Source: Eshraghiella sp964405265
GTDB taxonomy: Bacteria; Bacillota; Clostridia; Lachnospirales; Lachnospiraceae
Length of the DNA: 25,619 nt
Direction of reading: 5' to 3'
Assembly (NCBI GenBank): GCA_964405265.1
Contig: CAYONC010000019.1
Span: 1 to 25,619, forward strand
Shown here: piece after piece, positions 1 to 8,258 of the stretch
How the letters are laid out: the number at the start of each line of letters is the position of its first letter
How positions within the stretch are numbered: position 1 is the first letter of the stretch
Program-made: the position numbers and the translations under genes
Notes under the pieces: generated by a model
Databases searched by the model: none
What the model was told of the DNA's origin: nothing
What the model saw: only the letters and a program-made list of their open reading frames with translations

Positions 1-62
1 GGAATAGTGGCTCCCAAAGTCCGGACAGGTGGCTCAGAGAGCCCCGGAATAATCATCTGTCA
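1..62. mobile_element. Probable terminal end of an IS21-family insertion sequence (element continues left of window)
   Basis: This stretch has the look of the repeated terminal arrays of IS21-family elements. The unit TGGCTC occurs at 9-14 and 30-35, and CCGGA/CCGGAAT occurs at 21-25 and 44-50, giving spaced short direct repeats. The terminal bases CTGTCA at 57-62 give the 5'-TG...CA-3' end typical of the family when read on the other strand. No transposase (istA/istB) is inside the window, so the call rests on the repeat pattern and recollection of related elements. It could instead be another repeat-bearing mobile end. Confidence 0.45.
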
Positions 63-104
63 GGTGTGCGATTTTCATGAAATAATAGAAATCGCACACC
101 TTTT
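63..104. terminator. Stem-loop terminator at the end of the polysaccharide locus
   Basis: There is a perfect 12-bp stem, GGTGTGCGATTT (63-74) with AAATCGCACACC (89-100), around a 14-nt loop. It is followed on the plus strand by TTTTAAT and flanked on the minus strand by an A-rich run, the pattern of a bidirectional terminator. It lies 23 bases beyond the acetyltransferase stop, so it probably ends unit B. On the minus strand the bases after the stem are not T-rich because the putative IS end begins there. Confidence 0.7.
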
Positions 105-126
105 AATACAGGAATAAGATATAATA

Positions 127-747
127 TCAAAAGAGCGAATATGAGTCTTTTAATAACGGAATATGTCCTTGCGTTGCATTTTCTTTACTGTGAATTGAAG
201 CCGGATTGCCAATAACCACAGAATGAGAAGGGACATCGAAATTGACAAAGGTATTTGGTGCAATCAGCACATCATCTCCTACAACAATATTACCAACTAC
301 CGTGGAATTTGCTCTAATGCATACTCTGTTTCCTATTGTAGGCACACCTTTACGTTTGCCATTAATATCTCTTCCAATCGTTACTCCATGAGTTAAAAAT
401 ATATCATTTCCAAATTTTACGTCTCCATTTATGACAATCCTTCCCCAATGACCTATTATCATTCCCTTTCCCATATGCATATTCCCCTCAAAATCAATAC
501 CTGTTTTTCGTGATATTTTATCAAGCCTTTTTTTATAATATCTGCCCCATATATTTTCTTTATTAACCTGATACTTTCTATAATTTTTAATAAAAGAATA
601 TTCATATCCCTTTTTACGGCTTACCGGCATTTCAGAAATATTTCCACAGAAAGCACTGTTAAGTGCATAATCATAATTAATCATGTCTTTGTATTTTTTT
701 TTATTCTTTACATAGAATTTAATGGAAAGCAGCTTTTTTATATCCAT
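127..747 (-). CDS. Hexapeptide-repeat O-acetyltransferase (serine acetyltransferase/LbH family)
   Basis: A 206-residue protein. Residues about 80-190 form a left-handed beta-helix, visible as spaced [IV]G-x4-[IV] hexapeptides. It includes the LTHGVTIG segment, whose histidine is in the position of the catalytic base of serine acetyltransferase-type enzymes. The family transfers acetyl from acetyl-CoA to a hydroxyl or amino group. At the end of a polysaccharide operon the likely acceptor is a sugar of the repeat unit rather than serine. The N-terminal 75 residues are lysine- and tyrosine-rich and not recognised. Start: GGGAGA lies upstream in the 17-base gap. A run of nine A on the coding strand (694-702) lies near the 5' end. 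A role in cysteine synthesis is possible but less likely here. Confidence 0.85.
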   Translation of the reverse strand: MDIKKLLSIKFYVKNKKKYKDMINYDYALNSAFCGNISEMPVSRKKGYEYSFIKNYRKYQVNKENIWGRYYKKRLDKISRKTGIDFEGNMHMGKGMIIGHWGRIVINGDVKFGNDIFLTHGVTIGRDINGKRKGVPTIGNRVCIRANSTVVGNIVVGDDVLIAPNTFVNFDVPSHSVVIGNPASIHSKENATQGHIPLLKDSYSLF

Positions 748-764
748 ATTTTTCTCCCTATGAG

Positions 765-1919
765 TTATTTTTTTATCTTATTATACATAGAATGTATATA
801 ATTATATAGTTTTTTATTCTTACTAATCAGATATATTAAACGATGTTTTAATTTTACATTTCCTTCAGCACTCATACATCTAAACTTCATACCAGAAATA
901 TTGAGATCATTAGCACGTGCATATTTTTTTATCAACTGGTCTAACCATGCATCCCACCTGTAATCAACTTCCCTCATAAATTCATTGTTTTTGTAAAATG
1001 ATATAGTATCCTTAATTCCTTCGTCAAAATTAATTTTACAGTCAAATCCGCCGATTGCTTCCATTAGTTTAGAGTTGTCAAATCTCATGTTAGTAGCCTT
1101 GTCTCCCAACAATGAGCCTTTATACATATCCATGTTTTCCTCTATATATTCAGAAGGAATATTTATAACAATTGCTTTCTTCCCTAAGGTTTCCTCTATG
1201 CTTTTAAGCACCTCATTCCATGTTAATGTCTGTGCAGAAGTGACATGAAAAGCTTCATTAATTGCTTTGTCATTACCAAATAATTTTACAACTCCCTTAC
1301 AAAACTCCGTAGTATGCGTTAATGTACAAATTGCATTTCCATCATCCCACATTACTATTGGCTTACCGCATAAAATACGATTTGCCAGGCTCCAGTACCT
1401 TCCGTTCGATGTCACGGCAAATGGTATTCTGGTTCTTCCATACGTAACATATGGTCTAATAATAGTATAGCATTGCCCGGTTTTTTTATAGTTTTCTTTC
1501 AAATACTCTTCGCACTCCACCTTTTTATTGGCATAATCCCATTTACAGTTTCCGATAGGAGTTACATCTTCCCGTATTATTTCATCCTTTTCTCTTTTGT
1601 TATACACTGTTGCTGATGAAATAAACATAAACTGCTTACATCTTCCGTTAAAAATTTTTAATGTTGTTTTCAGGTCATTGATATTATATGACAAGAAATC
1701 TACAACAACATCATATTCCTGACCTTTTATTTTATCATTCACTTCGTCAACATTCCGTATATCTGCAATTATATTGTGCACTTCTTTAGGCAAAAAACGG
1801 AGATGTCTTCCTCTGTTAACGCATGTAACATCCATACCACTGTCAACCGCAAATTCCGCAATATCTGTACTTAACACCCCCGTACCGCCAACCAATAATA
1901 CTTTTAACTGTTTATCCAT
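765..1919 (-). CDS. NAD(P)-dependent epimerase/dehydratase (extended SDR), substrate unknown
   Basis: A 384-residue extended short-chain dehydrogenase. A Rossmann GGTGVLS motif sits at 11-17, a SSATVY block at 101-106 and the catalytic YANKK (Tyr129, Lys133) further on. SSATVY lacks the Asp-Glu pair of sugar-nucleotide 4,6-dehydratases, so an epimerase or ketoreductase is more likely. The C-terminal half (WNEV, then a helix-rich tail to the end) is the usual sugar-binding portion, with a longer tail than most epimerases. The stop is followed 17 bases later by the acetyltransferase, and the start lies 1 base after the FrhB-like gene's stop, so translation is probably coupled. It may process dTDP-4-keto-6-deoxyglucose or another nucleotide sugar made by this locus; this is inference. 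Confidence 0.8.
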   Translation of the reverse strand: MDKQLKVLLVGGTGVLSTDIAEFAVDSGMDVTCVNRGRHLRFLPKEVHNIIADIRNVDEVNDKIKGQEYDVVVDFLSYNINDLKTTLKIFNGRCKQFMFISSATVYNKREKDEIIREDVTPIGNCKWDYANKKVECEEYLKENYKKTGQCYTIIRPYVTYGRTRIPFAVTSNGRYWSLANRILCGKPIVMWDDGNAICTLTHTTEFCKGVVKLFGNDKAINEAFHVTSAQTLTWNEVLKSIEETLGKKAIVINIPSEYIEENMDMYKGSLLGDKATNMRFDNSKLMEAIGGFDCKINFDEGIKDTISFYKNNEFMREVDYRWDAWLDQLIKKYARANDLNISGMKFRCMSAEGNVKLKHRLIYLISKNKKLYNYIHSMYNKIKK

Positions 1920-1920
1920 A

Positions 1921-3066
1921 TTACTTTTTTCTCCTTAATTTATGATATATATTTCTAATTGTGTCAGCAGTTTTCTCTTTATATGGGAATGCCATTATTT
2001 TTAACAAGACTTTGAACGGCACCTTCCCATGCAGATACCAAAAAACTTTCCTCGCTTTTTTTTCGCCTTCACATTTTCCAAGATATGGATTGTATTGCAG
2101 CACATCATGAATATCTATTTCTTTTATTCTTAAAGATTCTTCTATATTAGACAAAAGAATACTTCCCTTGTCAGAATTAATCATCACAGTTGATGCTCCA
2201 AGATTATCATTCAGTTCAGGAGCCATCTTATCTATCCCCCAGCAATCTGCAAGCGTAATATCACTGACTCTTTGAGGATATCTGAATTTGCAATCCATAC
2301 ATGCAGGCCTGTTGTATAACGATTTAAAAAAACCCTGCATATAAAGATCATTACGTCCTTTGATATTATAATTTTTTCCTTCAGTATCTATATTTACACT
2401 AAATTTATCCCAGCCTCTGCTCTTATCTTTAAAATTGATTTTTTTTATTTTCTTATTTTTATAGAAATACTTTATATATTCATCCCAAATCTTAGGAGAT
2501 GGAATACTCTTACATATCAAATCAACTGTAATAAGTTTTTTGTAATCAGTTTTCAAAAAAGCTTTTAAACCTGCTACTTGACAACTCGTACCTGTAAACA
2601 TAACCATTCTGTCATCTTTAAGATCACGCAATACATTTTTATACGTTTCACCGATATTGCTCTGTACGTATTTGGAACCCATCAGCCTGTATATGTCTTT
2701 TATATTTTCTGCCGAATCATGTACAACATGAAATTCTTCATCAAACGATGCTCCATATATAACACCGCCTTGCCTGATTACATACTCCGAGAGTAGGTAG
2801 AACACTCCCCCTGATGAACTTTTTAATCTTGTTTTGTCATCCTTGCTTACAGCCGCATACACCTTTTGCAAAGTATTTCTTTCTGCCAAATTATTAATAC
2901 ACGGACATATTTTGTCACAAATTCCGCAGTTAACACATTTATCTGCATCTGCAACCGGATATAAAAAGCCTTCTTTATCGCTTACCATTTTTATTGCATC
3001 AACCGGACAAATATTGTAACATGCACTGCACCCGGAACACTCTTTTTTATTCTCAATATTTATCAT
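1921..3066 (-). CDS. FrhB-like iron-sulfur protein (coenzyme F420 hydrogenase/dehydrogenase beta-subunit family)
   Basis: A 381-residue protein. The N-terminus carries two ferredoxin-type 4Fe-4S motifs: Cys10, 13, 16, 20-Pro and Cys44, 47, 50, 54-Pro. The FrhB core follows, with SSSGGVF near 83-89, GTSCQVAGL around Cys162, and the late cysteine block CMDC...DCWG. FrhB itself binds FAD and F420 in methanogens. Homologues are common in bacterial exopolysaccharide clusters next to polysaccharide pyruvyltransferases, where their role is not established. Here it sits 4 bases from the flippase and two genes from a pyruvyltransferase. It probably performs ferredoxin- or flavin-linked redox chemistry on a sugar or lipid intermediate. 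The family call is firm; the function is not. Confidence 0.88.
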   Translation of the reverse strand: MINIENKKECSGCSACYNICPVDAIKMVSDKEGFLYPVADADKCVNCGICDKICPCINNLAERNTLQKVYAAVSKDDKTRLKSSSGGVFYLLSEYVIRQGGVIYGASFDEEFHVVHDSAENIKDIYRLMGSKYVQSNIGETYKNVLRDLKDDRMVMFTGTSCQVAGLKAFLKTDYKKLITVDLICKSIPSPKIWDEYIKYFYKNKKIKKINFKDKSRGWDKFSVNIDTEGKNYNIKGRNDLYMQGFFKSLYNRPACMDCKFRYPQRVSDITLADCWGIDKMAPELNDNLGASTVMINSDKGSILLSNIEESLRIKEIDIHDVLQYNPYLGKCEGEKKARKVFWYLHGKVPFKVLLKIMAFPYKEKTADTIRNIYHKLRRKK

Positions 3067-3070
3067 TATT

Positions 3071-4471
3071 TTATTTCCTTTTCAGCTTACCTATCAGCTT
3101 TTTAATAAATTCCACCAGCATTTTTTTATTAATAATAAAGAACAGAACAATAAGCAGTATATATACAAAGTATTCGTACTTCATTCCCTTGTAGAATATA
3201 ATTATTTGAATAATTGAAATAATGAAAAACGATATGTGCAGCTTCAAATCATAACAAATTTTTACATACTTTTTTGTATCAATCAAGCGATATATCCACA
3301 AAGTAAGAAGTCCAACCATAGTTCCAATTGCTGCACCATTTATTCCAATCAATGGTATCAGTATAAAATTCATTACAATATTAACAACTGCTCCTAAAAC
3401 TGTAGATATCATTGCATTACGCGTCTTCTTCTCAGCTGCGTATATCATTCCCAAAAAAGCACCATACGCAGAAAATACCATTGCCAGCATCAAAAACGGA
3501 ACATACTGCGCTGATGTCGAATAATTTTTCTCAACAAGAATCTGTATAATAGGTCGAATAAATGAAATTATAACCATACTTGCCAAATACATAATCAGCG
3601 AATAAAAAGAAAAAACATTTGTATAAAATTTTTCTTTATCACGCGAATTATTTTCTTCTATTGCAGACAGCTGCCATGCTTGGGAAAAAATAGAACTTAT
3701 AAGATTTAATAATGTAGGTATTTTGTGGGCAACCGTATAAATACCACTTGCAGCAGGTCCTATAAAGAAGATAAGCATATATCTGTCAGATATATTCATT
3801 ATCCACCACATAAGTGCATTTGGTATAAGTGGAATTGAATATTGCAGCATATATTTTATCATTTGGGTATCAGACTTTATAAAAATATTTACTTTATATA
3901 CATCACCAACCAACACGTAATAAATACTGCTTAATAAATATGCTAAAACGAAAGAGCACAGGTATCCCTGTATCCCCAGTTTAAAATATGTCAATAAAAC
4001 AATGTTGGAAACCAGTAATACAAATGTATTAATTACGCCACCAAATGCAAATTCCTTTATCTTACCTTTTCCGCGCACATATTGACCTGTAATATTGTAA
4101 ATTCCTTGAAACAATAATAAGAAGTATAAATACTTCAAATTTTGTCCGCCTATATTGAAATATTTCAATATAGGATATATACATAAAAGCACTATATAAT
4201 TAATAAAAAATAATTTAAGTGCAACAGATACAATGTCATTGGATTTTTCCTGTTTTTCCATGATGTATCGTAATACTGCATCTTGAATATACAAAGATAC
4301 TATCGGCAGAATCAATGAAACAGTATTTACAAGTGCATCCGCTACACCTAATTCATCTGTTGATAATACATAAGTATAATATGGAACAAGAAAAAAAGAT
4401 AAAAGTTTGCTGCTTATATTGGCTACTGTAAATATAAAAGAATTTTTTATTAATTTTTTATAGGAATCCAT
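3071..4471 (-). CDS. Polysaccharide flippase, Wzx-like (MOP/PST superfamily)
   Basis: A 466-residue integral membrane protein made of about 12-14 hydrophobic segments, with the family's N-terminal pattern (NSFIFTVANISSKLLSFFLVPYYTYVLS) and GIYTVAHKIPTLLN in the middle. The length fits Wzx/RfbX transporters (400-500 residues). These move the undecaprenyl-diphosphate-linked repeat unit across the cytoplasmic membrane. The paired Wzy-like gene at 6811-8205 supports a Wzx/Wzy-dependent pathway. The start is preceded by AAGGAGAAA, which overlaps the end of the pyruvyltransferase gene. Codon use and composition are very AT-rich, as is usual for serotype-specific wzx genes. Confidence 0.92.
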   Translation of the reverse strand: MDSYKKLIKNSFIFTVANISSKLLSFFLVPYYTYVLSTDELGVADALVNTVSLILPIVSLYIQDAVLRYIMEKQEKSNDIVSVALKLFFINYIVLLCIYPILKYFNIGGQNLKYLYFLLLFQGIYNITGQYVRGKGKIKEFAFGGVINTFVLLVSNIVLLTYFKLGIQGYLCSFVLAYLLSSIYYVLVGDVYKVNIFIKSDTQMIKYMLQYSIPLIPNALMWWIMNISDRYMLIFFIGPAASGIYTVAHKIPTLLNLISSIFSQAWQLSAIEENNSRDKEKFYTNVFSFYSLIMYLASMVIISFIRPIIQILVEKNYSTSAQYVPFLMLAMVFSAYGAFLGMIYAAEKKTRNAMISTVLGAVVNIVMNFILIPLIGINGAAIGTMVGLLTLWIYRLIDTKKYVKICYDLKLHISFFIISIIQIIIFYKGMKYEYFVYILLIVLFFIINKKMLVEFIKKLIGKLKRK

Positions 4472-4485
4472 TTACAATTTTCTCC

Positions 4486-5643
4486 TTATAATTTAGCAAT
4501 CAGTTTTTTTTCTTCATTAATCTGTTCCTTATACAATATCATTTTTTCATTCAATATTGTCTTAATTTTATCGTAATTATCTTCCAAGTAACTGAGTGCT
4601 GCTTTTAATTCATTAAGTCTCGTATCATCATTTATCTTTATAACAAGATTCTGTTCATTGCCAAATATATCCCTTGCAATTCCTATTGACTTTACCGAAT
4701 AACTCAATGCAATTGCCGGAACGCATGATGAGTATGCCGCAATTACCGAATGGGTTCTTGCTCCAAAATAAAGCTTACATTTTGATATGATATATTTATA
4801 TTCATTACATGTAAGCTCACTATCTACTACATATATTCTATCTGAACTAATCTGAGTCGTAAGTTTTCTTATCTGTTCAATATCGTTTTCTTTTTCCCAT
4901 GAAACATGAGGTATCAGCATTACCGAATATGACGTATTTTTCAATATATACCTAATAAAATCATCAAAAAGCTTTAATCTTTTTTCAGTTTTTATTATAT
5001 GGCTGCTTATATTTAATCCTATTATTTCACCCATGGTTTCCCATTCAAAAAAATCATTAACCTTTGCCTGTAATACAAAAGCAGGATCCGGGAACAAATA
5101 TATTCTGCTCTTAATACCTTTATTAATTAGCATTTCATAAGTAATACTTTCTCTTGTCATTATGGCATCATAATTATTTAAATCAGAAATTACCCTTTCA
5201 TCAAGACGGTTTTCTTCAATAGAACATCCCCATAATACGGTTTTAGCTCCGTTTTTCTTTGCTTTATCATTAAGAAACGTTAACCATTCACTGTAATCGT
5301 AACAGTATACATCTCCTCCGGTTGACAGTGCTATCGTGTTACCGTCTATCACTTTCAATGCCTTGCCATACTTATATTTAAGCGCTGCTTCTTTGTCAAT
5401 ACCAAGTTTTTTAACTATTCTTGGTATAATTGATGATATTGGCTTCCAACCGTTAATTTTGGGCACATCAATCAATTTTCCATATTCCTCAAGTCCGCAT
5501 TTCCTATCTAATTCCGTATTCTCTGAAAAAAAATAAGTATTTTTCTTATTACTTTCAAAAATTTCACATGTAGATTTTGTTATAGCCTCGCATCCATGAT
5601 TACCGCTATCAATATGTGAATAAAAAACCAGTTTTTTTTCCAT
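4486..5643 (-). CDS. Polysaccharide pyruvyltransferase family protein (CsaB-like)
   Basis: A 385-residue protein with the whole-family layout: N-terminal HIDSGNHGCEA glycine-rich segment, GGDVYCYDYSEW, KTVLWGCSIEE, the RESIT block and FPDPAF, then the C-terminal ARTHSVIAAYSSCVPAIALSYSVKSIGI signature with the conserved Arg-Thr-His. Members transfer pyruvate from phosphoenolpyruvate to make ketal pyruvyl groups on sugars, although some homologues have other roles. It acts in the cytosol on lipid-linked or nucleotide-linked sugar. The start at 5643 is preceded by CAGGAAAA. Eight A follow the second codon's first base on the coding strand (5632-5639), a possible but weak slippage site. Neighbours are Wzx and the WbsX-like gene. 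Confidence 0.9.
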   Translation of the reverse strand: MEKKLVFYSHIDSGNHGCEAITKSTCEIFESNKKNTYFFSENTELDRKCGLEEYGKLIDVPKINGWKPISSIIPRIVKKLGIDKEAALKYKYGKALKVIDGNTIALSTGGDVYCYDYSEWLTFLNDKAKKNGAKTVLWGCSIEENRLDERVISDLNNYDAIMTRESITYEMLINKGIKSRIYLFPDPAFVLQAKVNDFFEWETMGEIIGLNISSHIIKTEKRLKLFDDFIRYILKNTSYSVMLIPHVSWEKENDIEQIRKLTTQISSDRIYVVDSELTCNEYKYIISKCKLYFGARTHSVIAAYSSCVPAIALSYSVKSIGIARDIFGNEQNLVIKINDDTRLNELKAALSYLEDNYDKIKTILNEKMILYKEQINEEKKLIAKL

Positions 5644-5659
5644 AAATATTTTCCTGCCT

Positions 5660-6769
5660 TTATATCATTTCATTCGTTTCTTCAAGTGCTTCCTTAACAG
5701 CCTGAAGGTAACCGTATCCGTACTTCTTATCCGGTTCAAGATATCCGGATTCTGCCCATTCATTCCAGGCAAACATAAATATCATGTCTTTTTTATAATT
5801 ATCACGTGCATTAATTATCTGTCTTTTAAAATATTGCTTAAATTTCTCAGGACATGCTCCATCAATAACATATCCTCTGCTTTTCTTTCTGGCAGTATTA
5901 TCCCAATCCACAAAAGCACCCGGAATCATCTTTTCATTAAGCACTTTTTTGTTAATTATTCGTTCCCACATTTCATCATAATCATACTTTGCAAGATGTG
6001 CAGTTTTCATTCCCTCAAGATCTTTTTTAATTACTTTTTTTGCAATTTTCTTTATAATATTTTTTATTTTCTTAACAAAAATATTTTTTGTTTTTGTTAA
6101 TTCAATATATTCAGTTGTCGGCTGATATTCAATGTGAAAATCAAATTTCGAATTTTCCATATCATTCGGCATAAGCTGTGATGCATAAGTAATCCCCCCG
6201 AGTCCGGCCTCAACTGCAAGTTCATTCCAGTATGACATCATTTCATGCATTTTTGCAAACATATCAGGTTTATAGATTATCAAAAGTGGTTTACAATTAA
6301 TTTTAATATATCTGTCATCTTTGAAAAATGGAAGAAAATATTCAAAATGCTGTTTCCATTTTTCATAATTCCCCTCCGTTTGTCCAATTAATATCTGTGC
6401 ATCCTTTGCAGCCCAGACATTAGTCCAGTTTTCATTTGCCCAGCACAGACAAAACGGAAGATCTAATGATTTATCATTAAGGTACTTTTCAACCGGTTTT
6501 TCTAACAAAAGCTTTCCATCAAACCAATAATGATACATGCAGAACCCATATATACCATATTTTTTTGCGAGTTCAACCTGCCACTTCATCGTTTTTTCAT
6601 CAAGAAGATTATAATAAAAATCATCTAAAGGCTTTCTCGGCTGATAATGTCCATCATATAACGGCTTTGCTTTTTTTACATTTACCCATTCCGTAAATCC
6701 TTTCCCCCACCACTTGTCATTTTCCGGTATACAATGAAACTGAGGTAAATAAAATGCTATTGTTTTCAT
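5660..6769 (-). CDS. WbsX-like glycosyltransferase / glycoside hydrolase family 99-like protein
   Basis: A 369-residue protein beginning with the family hallmark IAFYLPQFHxIPENDKWWGKGFTEW. It continues with the YHYWFDGKLLLEKP segment, LPFCLCWANENWT, a central lysine-rich insertion and the C-terminal FAWNEWAESGYLEPD block. This matches the WbsX family of capsule and O-antigen clusters, full length. The fold resembles GH99 endo-mannosidases. Members in biosynthetic loci are usually annotated as glycosyltransferases, but direct biochemical proof is scarce, so transferase versus hydrolase cannot be decided here. No signal peptide is seen, consistent with a cytosolic role. The start is preceded by AAAGGAAAA. 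Confidence 0.9.
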   Translation of the reverse strand: MKTIAFYLPQFHCIPENDKWWGKGFTEWVNVKKAKPLYDGHYQPRKPLDDFYYNLLDEKTMKWQVELAKKYGIYGFCMYHYWFDGKLLLEKPVEKYLNDKSLDLPFCLCWANENWTNVWAAKDAQILIGQTEGNYEKWKQHFEYFLPFFKDDRYIKINCKPLLIIYKPDMFAKMHEMMSYWNELAVEAGLGGITYASQLMPNDMENSKFDFHIEYQPTTEYIELTKTKNIFVKKIKNIIKKIAKKVIKKDLEGMKTAHLAKYDYDEMWERIINKKVLNEKMIPGAFVDWDNTARKKSRGYVIDGACPEKFKQYFKRQIINARDNYKKDMIFMFAWNEWAESGYLEPDKKYGYGYLQAVKEALEETNEMI

Positions 6770-6810
6770 TCTCCATTTTTCCTTTCATAACAGCATTGAA
6801 AAACAGGTGG

Positions 6811-8205
6811 CTACTGTACCTCCCTGTTTTTTTCCATAATTCCTATATATATAAAATAAATTCCTGTTCCAATAATTGAAACCGACGATTCTGACAGTAA
6901 CATATCAATTGTCAGCCCACACATTAAAATAACCATGAAAAGGTTTTGCACAGTTGAATATTTGAAATATTTTTTTACGTTAAATATAACCATTTTTATC
7001 CAGATTATAATAGCCGCACCCATTCCTATAATGCCAATCTGGTTAAGGCATACTCCAACATAGCTTTCTGAATTTAAAATTTCTGCTCCCGTAATTGCGC
7101 CATTAGCCGCACCAACAGTCCCCATACCATTTCCCCATACAGTTGTTCCCTTTATGCCATTAATAAGTCCGTCTATATGATTTGTCAATGCCGTAGGATG
7201 CGATGCCGTAAAGTAAAGTATACATACCAATATTACTGCAATCACTGAAAAACTTCCTATAACCGTAAGCGCTGTTTTCACTGATATATTTTTCAGATAC
7301 CTGTGATATATAATTCCGAAAATCATTACTGCCATATAAACAAGTGCACCTTTTGAAATTCCAAGAAGAATTCCTATTATCAGAACAGTTGCCGCAGACA
7401 CATATATAAACTTCTGTTTTGACATATCCCATTTACATAAAAACAATAATGTAAACAAGCCCAAAGTAATGATGTGTGATGTTGCTAAGGGGTCAGCCGT
7501 AATTGATACCAGCCTGCGAATTTTAAATCCTAAATCCCATGTGTAAAAATTTCCTGTCACGCCCTTGTACAAGTCCACCTCGCCTTGCTGTTTCTTGCTT
7601 AAGAAAACTTCATAATTTAACTTCTGCCATATAATGTTTTCAGGAAGAAGCATTTCAATTATTCCGAAAATCACAAGAAATATGGACATTCCTATAACCA
7701 TTTTTTTAATTTTATCAATTCCTTTAATGTCTGCATTTAGCAAATATCCCATAAATACACATGCAATAGGTATACACATCTGACGGATCGAAAAAATAAC
7801 AGATTTTATTCCCGCGGTTGTCTTAAATGAGTTAATCAGAACACAGCAACAATATATGCATAACAAAGCAGCCGTCATTTTATTATGCATTATTATTTCT
7901 TTAATTTTTTTATTTCTGAACAGCCGATAAAAAGAAATTAATACAGAACAATATATCAACAGCTCCTTTATCGCCAGTAAAATAATCATATATGTGTTAC
8001 TTATGTATTTTGAAAAAATCACTAAAACAATATTTTGAAATATGCTAAGTATAAAAAAACATATAACCGTATATTCGTTATTCAAATAGGCAAAATATAA
8101 AACTATCCCCAAATATATTGCACAGGTAAGCCATGTAAGTCCCAATGGCAGGCATACCACTGACAGAATAATGCTTATAATAAGAAATATAATTTTTTTA
8201 TTCAT
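6811..8205 (-). CDS. Wzy-like O-antigen/capsule repeat-unit polymerase
   Basis: A 464-residue, strongly hydrophobic protein with about 10-12 predicted transmembrane segments and a larger extracytoplasmic loop in the second half (the segment around NIIWQKLNYEVFLSKKQQG and following). Low sequence conservation, size and topology fit Wzy polymerases and O-antigen ligase-like proteins. The company of Wzx, glycosyltransferases and nucleotide-sugar genes favours polymerase. Wzy joins repeat units at the outer face of the membrane. A ligase role is the main alternative. The coding sequence is very AT-rich. An internal 90-residue minus-strand ORF inside it is a shadow. Confidence 0.8.
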   Translation of the reverse strand: MNKKIIFLIISIILSVVCLPLGLTWLTCAIYLGIVLYFAYLNNEYTVICFFILSIFQNIVLVIFSKYISNTYMIILLAIKELLIYCSVLISFYRLFRNKKIKEIIMHNKMTAALLCIYCCCVLINSFKTTAGIKSVIFSIRQMCIPIACVFMGYLLNADIKGIDKIKKMVIGMSIFLVIFGIIEMLLPENIIWQKLNYEVFLSKKQQGEVDLYKGVTGNFYTWDLGFKIRRLVSITADPLATSHIITLGLFTLLFLCKWDMSKQKFIYVSAATVLIIGILLGISKGALVYMAVMIFGIIYHRYLKNISVKTALTVIGSFSVIAVILVCILYFTASHPTALTNHIDGLINGIKGTTVWGNGMGTVGAANGAITGAEILNSESYVGVCLNQIGIIGMGAAIIIWIKMVIFNVKKYFKYSTVQNLFMVILMCGLTIDMLLSESSVSIIGTGIYFIYIGIMEKNREVQ

Positions 8206-8258
8206 ACCTGTTAGCCTTTCTCCCTTTAATCTTACCTGAATGTACTCACATACTCATG

